A stretch of DNA of 64,000 bases from Ochromonas danica (taxonomy: Eukaryota > Sar > Chrysophyceae > Chromulinales > Chromulinaceae). The notes under the pieces are model-generated. The model made no database searches, had not been told where the DNA came from, and saw only the letters and a list, made by a program, of their open reading frames with translations. The translations under genes were made by a program, and so were the position numbers. The DNA lies in assembly GCA_015146655.1 (NCBI GenBank), contig VKHL01000034.1, positions 62,001 to 126,000 of the forward strand, read 5' to 3'. Of this stretch, positions 1 to 9,936 are shown in pieces. Every line of letters starts with the position of its first letter. The first letter of the stretch is position 1.

Positions 1-177
1 CATAGAGTCTTCTCGTACAAAACAACATTATTTCATCTCAAATCATTCATTTACAGCATCTACAATGAGTCTCTCCTATCAACCTCTGAATAGCCTGCCA
101 TCTCCAAGCATAGAACAACAGCAACTGTTTCAATTAAAAACAACAACATCTCTCTCTCTCTCGGACTCTCTGCTTCT

Positions 178-720
178 TTAGACTGGCTTTTCACGCATGA
201 CTTGAACACGAAGATTCTTGGTTGGACCACCTGGGATTTGTGCATTCTTACATGCTTGTACACTCACTAAAGAAGATCACAACCATCATCACCACGATGT
301 TACCACATGTTCAACAAAGAGATAGAAAGCAACAAACTGTACTATACCTCGACCATTCAATCGAAGCTCACAACTCATGCATCGTCCACTCTTACACTTA
401 TAAGGGATATAGACATTCGCTTGCTTAGCCACGTCAGCAAGAACATCTCCTTGATAAGCTGTGACAGACTTGCCAGAAGGATCAAAAGTGACAGTAACAG
501 GTTTCTCTGCGAATAACACCATATGGCGACCACTGGACTCCCTCTTCTCACTATTATTCCATCCAGCAGCAGACCATCTCTTCCTTGTCATTGTAGAGGA
601 CAGGAATGACACAGAAGGCATCTTAGTAGTAGTCCTAGACTGTTGTGTCATATAGCCATAGCAAGTGCAGAGCAAGGTGACAATGACCAATAACAAGTTG
701 AGCAAAGAGAATCTTCTCAT
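178..720 (-). CDS. 2Fe-2S ferredoxin-like protein, probably plastid targeted (2 exons)
   Basis: Small electron carrier of the plant-type ferredoxin superfamily. Exons are 720-348 and 266-178 with an 81-bp GT-AG intron; the join gives 153 aa. I start at the ATG at 720; the open frame continues upstream only to a GTG. Residues 4-20 are strongly hydrophobic (signal peptide), followed by a Ser/Thr/Arg-rich stretch to about residue 66, the arrangement of a bipartite leader for a secondary plastid. The ferredoxin fold covers about residues 74-150. Cluster ligands are Cys109, 114, 117 and 130: the spacing C-x4-C-x2-C is normal, but the fourth Cys follows after only 12 residues instead of about 29 in photosynthetic PetF. 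It is therefore more likely a specialised ferredoxin-like protein (NDH-associated or ferredoxin-C type) than the main photosynthetic ferredoxin. Targeting is inferred from sequence only. Confidence 0.8.
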
Positions 721-1572
721 GGCAACAAAGAAAGGGGTATAAGAAAAGAATATGTTCACAATAGACTAGGTCAGCAAGACAACTACCCACAGCAGCGGCA
801 GCAGCAGTCTTTCTTTATGTTTGTCATCGTCATCGTCATCGTCGTCGTCATCTTTTGTTTTCTTCACGATGTGACGTGGACGAGACGAAGAAGTCAGCGA
901 GGTTTGATCAACAGGTTTTTCGCGGCGAAAGTGTGTTTGTTTGAGTTATAACTTACAATTACGTAGTTTTGAAACCATCTGTGGGAGTCAACTATTATTC
1001 CTTTGCAGTGGGAAGTTGGGGATTGCGAAGATTTCACCCTGATCAACGTTTGCTTAGCTCTACGTTTGCTTAGCTCTTATTTCCAAGCATAAACCAAGGT
1101 TAAAATGAAGTTCCTTTGATAGCTAATTGTAGACATTGATTCCTGTGCTATAGGTGATTTGATTGAGTTTTTCAACTGTTCCATGTTGTGAATGTTGTTT
1201 TCTTCAATGCAAAAAGTCCAAAAGTGTGAGTTTCAAAATCGAAATCTGCTGTACAGTAACGTTACTCCACAGTCCACAGTGCATCAAGTCTTCCCAACCC
1301 CATCACAGTCGAGGAGAGGAGAAGAAGGTTGAGGTTGACCAAAAGACATGAGAGAGAGGGACACAGATAGACTAGACAACTGGAATACATCTTCTCATTA
1401 ACAAAGAGGAGGTTTCCTACACTATTCTGACTCATCAGACCTCAGACATTCTTCTCATTCTGTCATAGTCACAATCAAATCACTGACTCCTTCAGTGGAC
1501 AACTACAACAACCTTCTAATTACTAGATACTACTAGATACTAGCATTAGACTAAACTAGATTGAAGAGTAAG
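721..1572. other. Intergenic region between divergent ferredoxin and sHSP genes
   Basis: About 850 bp upstream of both the ferredoxin gene (-) and the secreted sHSP-like gene (+), so it should hold both promoters. It contains a short CATCGT/CGTCGT repeat near 823-850, a repeated TTTGCTTAGCTCT motif near 1049-1078, and a TACTAGATAC repeat just before the sHSP start. I see no convincing coding sequence. Confidence 0.5.
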
Positions 1573-2445
1573 ATGAAGTCCTCGTCTATCTTTCTTCTCC
1601 TTCTCTTTAGCTTTATCATCATTGTCTCATTCACTGCTGCCTACAGATCTGACAAACAACAATCAATCATGTGGAGACAGGGACAAGGTAGAGGAAGGCA
1701 GTGCTTGGCTCAGGCCCTTAGCGCCTGTGGTGGTGGTGGTGGTTCAGCAAGAGGAAGAGGAAGAGGGAATCGATTTAACGTCGACCAGTGCATGGCTTCT
1801 TCCATCCCCACCTGCCCTCGCAGACACTTCCGATTGGGATGTCAAGCCATGGCTGCTGACCAGCAACAGAGCGACTGCTTAGGTCGAGGTGCTATGATGG
1901 GGAGAAGAGGTGGTGGTGAGAGATGCATGGGTGGTGGTGGTAGAAGAGGAGGAAGAGGTCAATGTCTTACCGAGGAGATGGTCCAGGAAGTGGATATGGT
2001 CCGAGGAGAAGATGTTCAACCATGCCAGAGAGGCCGTGGGAGAAGAAGAATGATGTGGTCTACTGCCCCCATGGAAGAAGAACAAGACATGATGATGATG
2101 ATGAAAGGTCTGGGAAACTGTTCTCTTCCTCTCCGCTTTGAAGAGAGACCAGAAGCCTACACTCTGTCCTGCACACTTCCTGCAGGTGTAGTCAGTCGCG
2201 AGGAGGTGGAGGTCATGGTAGAAGATGACGACTACCTGGTCTTAGAGGTTCAAACTGAGAAAGAACGACTTCTACGTCGACTTCCTCTACCTTTTGATTG
2301 TGATCCTGATAGCATTGAAGCAATCTTCCGTCCTAGTCAAGACACTGGTAATAACATTCTTCTCATCACTATTGCTAAAGTCATCGAAGAAGAAGAAGAA
2401 GAAGTGCCATCTATCATGAAGAGAAAAGTGGTAGAGATTAAATAA
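1573..2445 (+). CDS. Secreted/ER small heat-shock-like protein with Gly/Arg/Cys-rich N-terminus
   Basis: A 290-aa intronless gene starting at the ATG at 1573; the open frame upstream begins with TTG. Residues 1-23 form a clear signal peptide (a run of Leu/Phe/Ile ending in TAA). Residues 30-175 are rich in Gly, Arg, Met and Gln, with about a dozen cysteines, many in spaced pairs. Residues 180-275 look like an alpha-crystallin/HSP20 domain: a run of beta strands with the pattern EEVEVMVEDDDYLVLEVQ, then RRLPLPFDCDPDSIEA, the usual place of the conserved LP...D/I segment. The tail is acidic and lacks the IxI motif needed for classical oligomer contacts. sHSPs normally act in the cytosol or organelles, so a leader plus a Cys-rich extension is uncommon. 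Probable role: a chaperone or structural protein in the secretory pathway. Domain assignment is moderate. Confidence 0.65.
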   Translation: MKSSSIFLLLLFSFIIIVSFTAAYRSDKQQSIMWRQGQGRGRQCLAQALSACGGGGGSARGRGRGNRFNVDQCMASSIPTCPRRHFRLGCQAMAADQQQSDCLGRGAMMGRRGGGERCMGGGGRRGGRGQCLTEEMVQEVDMVRGEDVQPCQRGRGRRRMMWSTAPMEEEQDMMMMMKGLGNCSLPLRFEERPEAYTLSCTLPAGVVSREEVEVMVEDDDYLVLEVQTEKERLLRRLPLPFDCDPDSIEAIFRPSQDTGNNILLITIAKVIEEEEEEVPSIMKRKVVEIK

Positions 2446-2745
2446 GAGACTAACTGATGACTGGCAGTCTCTCTAATGTGACCTTCTCTACTGGAGAAGA
2501 AGTCCTATCATTGTCATGGTAGATTAGTATCATGTATTGTAATACCACATCTACAGTATATCTTCTAAGCTTTCAGTTTTCATTTCTTGAAGAAGAAATG
2601 AATTTTCAGTTTGTGATCATATAGGATACCCCTCCCCCCTACGGTAAGCAAGACCATTCCATGGAATATTCCATGTCCATCTAATGACAAGCAACTACCA
2701 CAGTACTACAATAGACTATTATTATAATGAGTATGATTACATCTC

Positions 2746-3414
2746 TTACAATAGCTTCAAATGAGAAGCAATTTGATCAATCATAGAGACAGGAGCAGGT
2801 CCTAAAGCTAAGACAGTTCTTGATCCTGCTGCTATTTGAGTCCTACCAGCATCCATCACTATATAACCTACTAATCCAATTAACTTCGCCTTCTCATAAA
2901 TCTCATACATCTCACTCTCTTGATCTACTCGTACCACAACTTTAGCAGTACCATGACGACACCATCTCTCTAATCCTGTCTTACAATACTTGCGAGCTAT
3001 ACGATAGGCTCCTAGAGTAGCATGACCACACTGTGCTGCGATCTTACCTTTACCCATCTTAAGTTCATTGTTGACAATCAGAAGCATCTTGAAAGGACCA
3101 TCAGAAGAGTCATAGGAGTTGATAATAGGGTAAGGTTCGTCATAGAAGAGGTAATCTCCATCTAGCTCGTCATCGTCGTCGTCACTGTCCTCATCATCAC
3201 TGTCTGCTGTGGGCTTTGGACTCTCTGGCTGGACAGCAGCAGCAGCAGGAGCAGCAGGAGGAGGAGGGGTGGAGGTGATGTTTGTCTTGCCTCTGCTGGG
3301 ATTTCTGTAGGAGGTGGTGAGTTGATGTACAAGGAGATAGACACCCACTCCTAGTCCAAGAGACCATAAAGGAATTCTTAATTCTGTATTTAAATAATTA
3401 GAAATCGTTGTCAT
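2746..3414 (-). CDS. PTRH2: Peptidyl-tRNA hydrolase 2 (PTH2/Bit1 family)
   Basis: Cleaves the ester bond of peptidyl-tRNA released from stalled ribosomes, recycling tRNA. The protein has 222 aa, intronless, ATG at 3414. The catalytic PTH2 domain is residues 108-222. It shows the family signatures MGKGKIAAQCGHA, with the catalytic Lys and the CGHA helix, and DAGRTQIAAGSRTVLALGPAP near the C-terminus. Residues 14-36 are hydrophobic and could form a membrane anchor, as in animal Bit1, which sits on the outer mitochondrial membrane. Residues 45-85 are a low-complexity linker with poly-Pro/Ala and an acidic run. The family assignment is firm; the mitochondrial location is inferred from the N-terminal segment. 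Confidence 0.93.
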   Translation of the reverse strand: MTTISNYLNTELRIPLWSLGLGVGVYLLVHQLTTSYRNPSRGKTNITSTPPPPAAPAAAAVQPESPKPTADSDDEDSDDDDDELDGDYLFYDEPYPIINSYDSSDGPFKMLLIVNNELKMGKGKIAAQCGHATLGAYRIARKYCKTGLERWCRHGTAKVVVRVDQESEMYEIYEKAKLIGLVGYIVMDAGRTQIAAGSRTVLALGPAPVSMIDQIASHLKLL

Positions 3415-3959
3415 ATCTTGTTAATTAGTCTGTTGGTCATACCTGGCCTGTCAGACAGTGAGACAAACAAGACAGGGATACCTGGGATAGGTATCGGTCG
3501 GCTTTTGGGACTCACTGCCGATCGATAACCGGTGTCTGTATCGTATCGGGTCAAAATCGACACATACCGATACCCATCCACAGAATTTCGATGAAGGTGA
3601 TGTTAAGTTGTTTTTCCGGATTTCTGGAGTTTTGTACTTCATCCCCCCCGCAACAGAACGAACAAGGGAAGGGAAGAGGAATTCGGGTGGAAGTCCAAAA
3701 TCGCGAGTTTTAAGTCTCAAAATGTCAGAACTGCTCGTGTCTGGATCTCTCTCTGTCTTGTCTGCTGTGTGTTGGATGAAAAGAGAAGCAAAGAGAATCC
3801 ATTCTATAGACAACAGTACAGTACCAGTTCCTGCTGTCTATTAATTTTACTCTCTGTCTCTCTATCTCTCTCTCTCACTTTCCACTTGATTTGATTTGAT
3901 TCCTAATCTTTTCTTATTGCTCCTCAGCATCATCATCATCATCATAATATATTGTCATA
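3415..3959. other. Intergenic region between divergent PTH2 and sulfotransferase genes
   Basis: 545 bp serving as upstream region for both flanking genes. There is a pyrimidine-rich tract (TCTC repeats) at about 3850-3880 and a CAT repeat just before the sulfotransferase ATG. Around 3490-3560 are several short copies of CGATA/TATCG motifs. Two opposed open frames near 3450-3845 lack homology and a good start, and I do not call them genes. Confidence 0.45.
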
Positions 3960-5433
3960 ATGGGTCTCTTTGTTGGTGTTTTGACTGCTTTATTAATTGT
4001 TCGCTTTGTATGGAGAAAAGTACGTTCTCCATCTCGTCCTTTACTCACTGTCTTCCTCGACACACTCTGTGATCTCCCTCATTTCTTCTCTCTTGGACCA
4101 TGGAGTCGTCCAGCTGATATCATTAATGCAGTGAGTTCTGCTATTAAAGAAACCAATCTCACTGACTTTGGACAAGAAGAAGGACAAGAAGGAGAAGTGA
4201 ATGACTTCATACAACGTTATGATGCTACACGTAAATATGGATTAGCTAATTCTCATGCACGTTATAGTCCAGCTGGTTATCTGATAATTCAACAAGTCTT
4301 TGTTAAGAAGATGAAAGAACGTTTACAACTTATTGACTATATTAAACATCATCCTTCTATTAATAATATTAAATTAAAACCACCTGTCTTTGTTATTGGA
4401 TTAACACGTACAGGAACTACCTTCTTACATGAAAAACTTGGTTTACATGAAAGTGTACGTGTTCATTCTACATGGGAACAATTTGTTCCAATTCCTACTA
4501 CTAATGATGAAGATATTCAAGCACAAGAAAAAGATCGTCAACAAAGATATCAACAAAATCGATCAAAATTTGATCTGCTCTTTAAACATATTGTATCAGA
4601 GAAGATTCAATATATTCATCGTATAGGATATGATGAACCTGAAGAATGTACTGTACCTTGTTCTTATGGTTTACCATGGGCTATTACAGAATTACCTTTT
4701 CATATCTTTGCTGCTGAAGAAACATTTCCTATGGGAGCTGGTAAAGCATTTGATTTATATCGTAAAATCTTACAACTTTTTACATGGCAATCAGCTGATC
4801 GTCGTGATAAAGATTTTACTTGGATGTTGAAATGTCCTTTCCATTTACCTTATCTGGAAGAATTAATTGAATCTTTCCCTGGTGCTACTATTGTTTGGAC
4901 ACATCGTGATCCAGCTCAATGTATTGCATCAGCTTGTTCACTCTTCCAGACGTTAATGGAGATGGGTATGGAAGAGGATAGTATTGATCCTATTCTCATT
5001 GGCAAGGCTATTATGAAATATTCTAAGCTATGCTTAGCTAAAGCTGAAGCAAGTTTAGAGAAGTTGAAAGGTAAGATTAAGATTGTTCATGTTCGTTATG
5101 AAGATAATGTGAAGAAATCTAAAGATGTTTGCAAGAGAATCTTTGAGACGGTAAGTTAGTTCATCATCTCTTTCTATTTCATCTTATGCTGACATAGACA
5201 AGCTAATCTGAATTATCATGATGTGATATGATATACAGGCTGAGATTCCTTTCACTAGCACCTATGAGGAAAAGTTAGATGCTTATCTTCATGAGAATGA
5301 ATTGGAAAGACAGCGTATGAAGGCTAAGAAAGGTCAGACTGCTATGCATGACTACAAACCAGAAGAATATGGTCTGACAGCTCAATTGATTCGAGAGGAG
5401 TTTAAAGACTATATTGCCAAGTACAATCTGTGA
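3960..5433 (+). CDS. PAPS-dependent sulfotransferase family protein (2 exons)
   Basis: Transfers sulfate from PAPS to an unknown acceptor. Exons 3960-5150 and 5239-5433 (phase-0 intron of 88 bp, GTAAGT...ACAG) give 461 aa. Residues 1-17 are a hydrophobic anchor followed by basic residues, the form of a type II membrane protein. The 5'-phosphosulfate loop is VIGLTRTGTTFLHEKL, near residue 145. The 3'-phosphate site is IVWTHRDPAQCIASAC, near residue 318. Both fit the Sulfotransfer_3 group found in bacteria and protists. The N-terminal half also has the segment RYSPAGYLIIQQVFVKKM that precedes the core in these proteins. Exon 2 supplies the usual C-terminal part ending in an EEYGLT-type segment. 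The family is clear; the substrate cannot be told. Confidence 0.88.
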
Positions 5434-6173
5434 GAACAATAACAATGATGATTGGCTATGTCTTGTTGTTATTGTTATTGATGGTTTATTGAAGAGGATG
5501 GGGGTTACATTTGAATATTGGTTGTCATTTTTGATAGATTATGAAGACGAACTAAAGTTCACATGTCATGTTATATTATAATAATGATGATGATAATAAT
5601 AATAATGATGAGAGATATATTATATTGGTTATATCATATTGCCTCATAAAAGAAGAGGATTGATTCAATTCAAGATAAAGATTGGAGATAGAGAAGTTAG
5701 CATAGTCTAGTTAATACTTTCTCTCCATTCTCTGAGATTCGCAACTTATGTTAACTTACTTTCTATCACATGCTTGCCATCAATGAGAAGTCAGATGCTC
5801 TATTACTAGATGTTGTTCTTCTTCCTGTAGTACCAACACTAAATTAACATCTGACATCACATTTTACCCTATCTTGTTTGAATAAACCATCAAAGAGAAT
5901 TCAAAGTCTTTTCCAGCTTAATCCTTCAACACCTGAGTTTTGTAGAACTCTTGAGAGTAACGCCACATTCTGCGAGGAGACCAACACCCTCGGTAGCCTA
6001 TAGTTGAGCACCCTTGATCAAGTGGAGTAAAGTTCATGTTCTGTATGTCAGTTGCATCAGCAAGACCAAAGCTCGCGCAACGCAAAGGTTTGCATTTCAT
6101 GTCAATAATTACACACTTCACAACCGCGTAAGGTTTTCATACAGCATGTTCCCAACTAGGTCACTACTATTTA
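5434..6173. other. Convergent intergenic region
   Basis: 740 bp between the 3' ends of the sulfotransferase and TPR-prefoldin genes. The first 200 bp are AT-rich with ATGATGATAATAATAATAATG repeats, probably 3' UTR. A minus-strand open frame of about 60 codons at 5918-6100 encodes a Cys-containing peptide with no match I recognise; I do not call it as a gene. Confidence 0.4.
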
Positions 6174-7356
6174 TTATTTAATAAGATCCTGTATATTGGC
6201 AGTGTGCGATGCGATGCGTCTCTCTAAGTACTCCTGACGATCTGTCAAATCTCGTTGAGCCTTAGTAATCTCTCCAACTTCATCCTCTAATCGTTTCTCC
6301 ACCTCTCCACGGCTAGCAGCAAAGAAAGCTTTACCAACAGATCGATATAAAGGAATTTGACGATCTAATGTCTCAATATGCTGCATAGTCACAGAATTTA
6401 CACGATTCTCACGCTGTAATGAAGCCATTCGAAGCTTTACAGCACGAAGATCACGCTGATAAGATTGCAGCTGCTCTTGCAATTCCATAAACTCTTTCAT
6501 TTGACTTTCATCCAATTGCTTTGCAGCCTTCTTGACTCCTTTACCTTTTGCTGCAGCTGCTGCAGCTTCTTTCTTGGTTCGAATACTCTTCAATTGCTTT
6601 AGAGCAATTTCATTATTGGGTTCAATAGCTAAAGCAGCTTTCAAAGTTGTCTCAGCATCATCAAATTTCTTTAACTCTGCTTGAGCAGAAGCCAGACGGA
6701 AGTAACCCTTCAAGAATTTCGAATCCTTCGAGACACTTAACAGAGCATCTTCAAAAGAAGCTTGCCAATCCTTGAGCAAGGCATGACATGCACTGTAGAT
6801 GGATGACATGAATAGAGAGATAAGACCAACAGAAGAGAGATCAAGAAAAGAGAGGGAAGGACATACCTTCGATTAGAATAAAAGACAGCATTGGAAGGAT
6901 CTAATTTAATAGCTGCAGAATAATGTTCAATTGCTTTCTTATAATCCTTGGCAAGAAAGGCATCATTTCCTAATCTATCGATAGAAGGAAGTCATTATTA
7001 AATAATTCATATTCAAAAAAGAAACTAAATCAAGGTCATCATCATCATCATCACACAGGAAGAGAAGGGGAATGATAGGGGTAGGTAGTCAGTCTCATGT
7101 CTCATATCATGATGATCATGACGATGCAATGGGAATTAAAATGTGATGAAGAACAGTGAGCATATGAGAGAGAGAGAGAAAAAGATTGTGAAGAAGAAGA
7201 ACTTCAACAAAGAATAACGAAGTACAAGTTAAAATCCTGAAAAGATACTCACTTTTTTAGTTCTTCAGCTGGTGATGAGACCACCTCTGGTTGAGAGGAA
7301 GGGACTATTGATGGGACAGCAGCAGTAGTGGTAGTGGTATTGTCGCTCTCTGACAT
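6174..7356 (-). CDS. TPR-prefoldin subunit 1-like fusion protein (3 exons)
   Basis: Exons 7356-7253, 6974-6867 and 6792-6174 join in frame to 276 aa, with all junctions GT-AG. After a Thr/Ser/Pro-rich start, residues 34-140 form three tetratricopeptide repeats of the HOP/STI1 kind (KKLGNDAFLAKDYKKAIEHY; SNRSACHALLKDWQASFEDA; RLASAQAELKKFDDAETTL). Such TPRs usually bind the C-terminal EEVD of HSP70/HSP90. After an Ala/Lys-rich linker (about 145-165) comes a prefoldin beta-type coiled-coil of about 105 residues. Its features match PFDN1: an ELQ start, the SVGKAFF turn (PFDN1 has GVGRMF) and the YLERR segment near the end. Prefoldin hands unfolded actin and tubulin to CCT. The fusion would couple HSP70/90 docking to a prefoldin subunit; this role is inference, the two domains are well supported. 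Confidence 0.82.
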
Positions 7357-8211
7357 GATCACAATTGAATTCAATCACAAAGAAATCAAAAGCTCAATAA
7401 TGATGGAATGGAACTTCCAAATGATTGGACCCACACTTGACTGACAGAGACAACACAAGGATAACGAAAACAATGACTTTCGACCTCCATTGCGAAAAGA
7501 GTAGTTTTAACCTTGGAAAAGTTATTTTGATATGCGTTTATTGGACTTTGCATTTAAGTCACTTCCTTCACAGCCACACCAAAACAACTGTAACAACGAG
7601 ACAAGATAGGATAGCACAAGTGGTGATAATATATAGTACTAGTATTTCATTCCGTGAGTGCCTATCTGTATACATTCATACCAAGAACATCCAGCATATC
7701 TTCCCTATAGCGGAGATTGAACACATTATACGAACACCAGAAAACTAACGCATGACCATTTTGTCTACTGACTTATGACGGACTATACTTGTTAGCCTCT
7801 AGAGAGGGTCCAAAAGGAGCAAGAAGAAAACTAAATTCATAATACTGAAATACAAAATATCATTATTTACAATATTAATATCAGGTGATCATCATCATCA
7901 TTATTATTATTGTCACAAGTTACACAGTCTATCCCAGCAGGCCCTAGACTAACTTACAGTATTACTAACAAATCATTGTCTAGCTGACATCCACTTATGA
8001 TCATCTCTCTCTTTAGCATCATGTAAGCACTATTGACTCCATCCCAATGCACTTTGTAAACACTGTGTTTCAACCTTGACATCAATCACTATCCCTGTTG
8101 TTACTACTACCACTACCACTACCACTACCACTATACTATCAATGCCACTGTCATTACCATTGTCATTGTCACTATCCCTGTCATTGTCATTGTCACTATC
8201 ACTGTCAATCA
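7357..8211. other. Intergenic region with tandem TCATTG/CACTAC repeats
   Basis: 855 bp between the TPR-prefoldin start and the methyltransferase stop. A plus-strand open frame at 7425-7748 begins with TTG and shows no homology. At about 8099-8133 there is a (CACTAC)n tract, and at 8140-8205 an imperfect repeat of TGTCATTGTCAC-like units that ends right at the methyltransferase stop, so it lies in that gene's 3' UTR. Confidence 0.5.
8090..8210. repeat. Imperfect hexamer tandem repeat (CCACTA and CATTGT units)
   Basis: Roughly 120 bp of hexanucleotide repeats: first CACTAC units, then alternating CATTGTCATTGTCACTATC-type units. It lies immediately 3' of the methyltransferase stop codon and could alter its 3' UTR length between strains. 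Confidence 0.7.
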
Positions 8212-8937
8212 CTATTTCTTTCTCAATAGCTTAGCATAGATGATTGAGATGAATTCATTACTATAATCAGGATGTAGCTTATTCTTTGCAATATGCTTTA
8301 AAGAGAAATGTTCTTTTAACTTCTCTACAAAGGCTGCATTAATTCCTTCATCACGTATCTCATGACAACAGATGATTGTTGTCTTAGGTGTAGAAAAATA
8401 TAATAAAATAGCAATTAAATCATCTAATAAATCCATAGCAAAGATACAATCTGTTAATAAGATATAATCATATTTTGATTGAAAAGCATGTAAATCATCT
8501 ATTGGATTATGATATCTCCAATCTAATGGTAAGACAATAGGAGAGAAGATTGTCGTAATATTATTAGGATCAACAGGATATTGTCTAGCTAAAGAATAAA
8601 TACGTGTTGTATTCGGAATTGTAAGTGATGTTAACACAGGTTGAAGATCAGTGAATGTCACTTGTGCACCACGTAATAGATACGCACCTCCTGCTAGACC
8701 ACATCCTGATCCAAGTTCTAACACTTGTTGACCGTTTAACTTACTAGGAGAGAAGTCACGAAGATTGTTTTCCATATATTTAGCAAAGACAACAGAAGCA
8801 TCCCAGACCACTGCACCATGTCCAAGTTGTCGATCTCCTGGACTTTGTAATATAGTAAGATGATACCCAAATAATGACAGATGAAAGTTAGTGTTATCAT
8901 CATTATCATTGAAATGACAATAGTCTTTACTAGCCAT
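8212..8937 (-). CDS. METTL21/FAM86-type protein lysine methyltransferase
   Basis: 241 aa, intronless, ATG at 8937. Class I SAM-dependent methyltransferase of the Methyltransf_16 group, whose members methylate lysines on chaperones and elongation factors. Family features: the leader GHGAVVWDASVVFAKY (family consensus G..VWd.a..L..Y), motif I VLELGSGCGLAGGAYLL at about residue 75, post-I VTFTDLQPVL, and motif IV DYILLTDCIFAMDLL, in the place of the usual (D/E)xxY catalytic segment. Family members have D/ExxY; here the sequence is DCIF, which is slightly unusual. The target protein cannot be inferred. It lies in the same orientation as, and downstream of, no obvious partner. Confidence 0.88.
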   Translation of the reverse strand: MASKDYCHFNDNDDNTNFHLSLFGYHLTILQSPGDRQLGHGAVVWDASVVFAKYMENNLRDFSPSKLNGQQVLELGSGCGLAGGAYLLRGAQVTFTDLQPVLTSLTIPNTTRIYSLARQYPVDPNNITTIFSPIVLPLDWRYHNPIDDLHAFQSKYDYILLTDCIFAMDLLDDLIAILLYFSTPKTTIICCHEIRDEGINAAFVEKLKEHFSLKHIAKNKLHPDYSNEFISIIYAKLLRKK

Positions 8938-9086
8938 GATGGATGATATGATTGATCAAAGTGTCTATCAATTTGAGATTTAATGGATGAGAAGTGAGAT
9001 TGTTTGTGTTAAGGTAGATATGAGTTATTGTTAACATTATTCGACTTTGCTTAGTGAGAAGAGTGAGTTATGGTCGGACAAATCCC

Positions 9087-9108
9087 TCGCACTACAACAA
9101 TAGTGCGA
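9087..9108. repeat. Perfect 8-bp inverted repeat (TCGCACTA/TAGTGCGA)
   Basis: TCGCACTA, six-base loop, TAGTGCGA. It lies about 100 bp beyond the 3' end of the HTH fragment and could be part of the end of a mobile element, but I found no matching terminal repeat on the other side. Confidence 0.6.
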
Positions 9109-9214
9109 CACAAATCGTCATAGCTTGACAGAAGTGCACTTCTGGCGGCCGTTTTTTAAAAAACTGCCTCAGCCTGAAAAGCACAATTTTAAAAATAGGT
9201 TTGTATTCAAAAAT

Positions 9215-9540
9215 TCAAAAGCCTACGAAATGGCGAGCAACTTCATAGGATATGTCCTTGTCGTCGTCTAACAGGGCCCTCACCGATCTGACAAAGTGTT
9301 CGGTATCTTCCTGATTCAACAGGCCTGGACGGCCATTTTTGCCGATATCTCTCCCTTCACGTTGCGCTTTACGGGCACGGGAAATGGCCGATATCTTGAC
9401 CCCATACGTCGCCTGGACCTCCTCCAGCGTTGCGGTTTTCGAGGACACAACAAGAACAGCTTTCTCTGTCGGAGACAACCCTCTCAACTCAGAACACCCA
9501 AAGAATAGCGAGAAATTTCCTTTGATTCAGCTTCGGACAT
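9215..9540 (-). pseudogene. Helix-turn-helix fragment resembling a DNA-transposon transposase N-terminus
   Basis: Minus-strand reading of about 90 codons (9487-9215) encodes a helix-turn-helix: LSPTEKAVLVVSS, then TLEEVQATYGVKISAISRA, then a basic linker and GRPGLLNQEDTEHFV. This order (HTH, then a GRP-type linker and a second helical part) is common in pogo/Tc1/CENP-B-like transposases. There is no ATG in this frame; an ATG at 9540 opens a neighbouring frame that stops where the HTH frame begins, so the gene is frame-disrupted or unusually spliced. No DDE catalytic domain follows, since the reading ends at 9215. Best seen as a truncated transposon remnant. A small domesticated DNA-binding protein is possible but less likely. 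Confidence 0.5.
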
Positions 9541-9719
9541 TTGCATTATCTTACAAAGCGTTTGTCAGGTTTAGCCATTTCACCGGGTTTTGCCACATAC
9601 TCTAGTATAAATTGTTACTGTAATTATTTTGATATCGATATGGTTTAAATTATGCAAGTCAACCAAAACATATTGATATTTCCTAACAACACAAACTCAT
9701 CACTCTGTATGGACAACAA

Positions 9720-9795
9720 CTGAACTAGACTAGACTAGACTAGACTAGACTACTACTGTACAATCCTATCCTATCCTATCCTATCCTATCCTACG
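9720..9795. repeat. Pentanucleotide repeats (CTAGA)n and (TCCTA)n
   Basis: Two adjacent five-base tandem arrays: about five copies of CTAGA near 9727-9752, then about five of CCTAT near 9765-9793. They lie 150-200 bp upstream of the poly-glycine protein gene. CTAGA-type motifs recur at 11820-12410 and 47800-47835. Confidence 0.8.
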
Positions 9796-9936
9796 CTATT
9801 AATGTTATTGTTATTATTATTGTGATGCGTGGTATATGACGGTTTCTCCTCCGCTATCCTCTCTTGTCTATGAGATCTATGAGATCTACATTACTATGAC
9901 TATCACTACTACTATTACTATTACTATCACTATCTC

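Noticed and set aside
289-348. C-terminal end of the ferredoxin frame as read through the intron
   Set aside because: The stretch after NGR is intronic; splicing to 266-178 restores the fourth cluster Cys and a normal C-terminus.
3451-3844. Two opposed ORFs between PTH2 and the sulfotransferase
   Set aside because: No homology, unlikely starts, and they overlap on opposite strands in a promoter.
7425-7748. 107-codon plus-strand ORF upstream of the TPR-prefoldin gene
   Set aside because: Starts with TTG, has no recognisable domain and lies in a promoter region.
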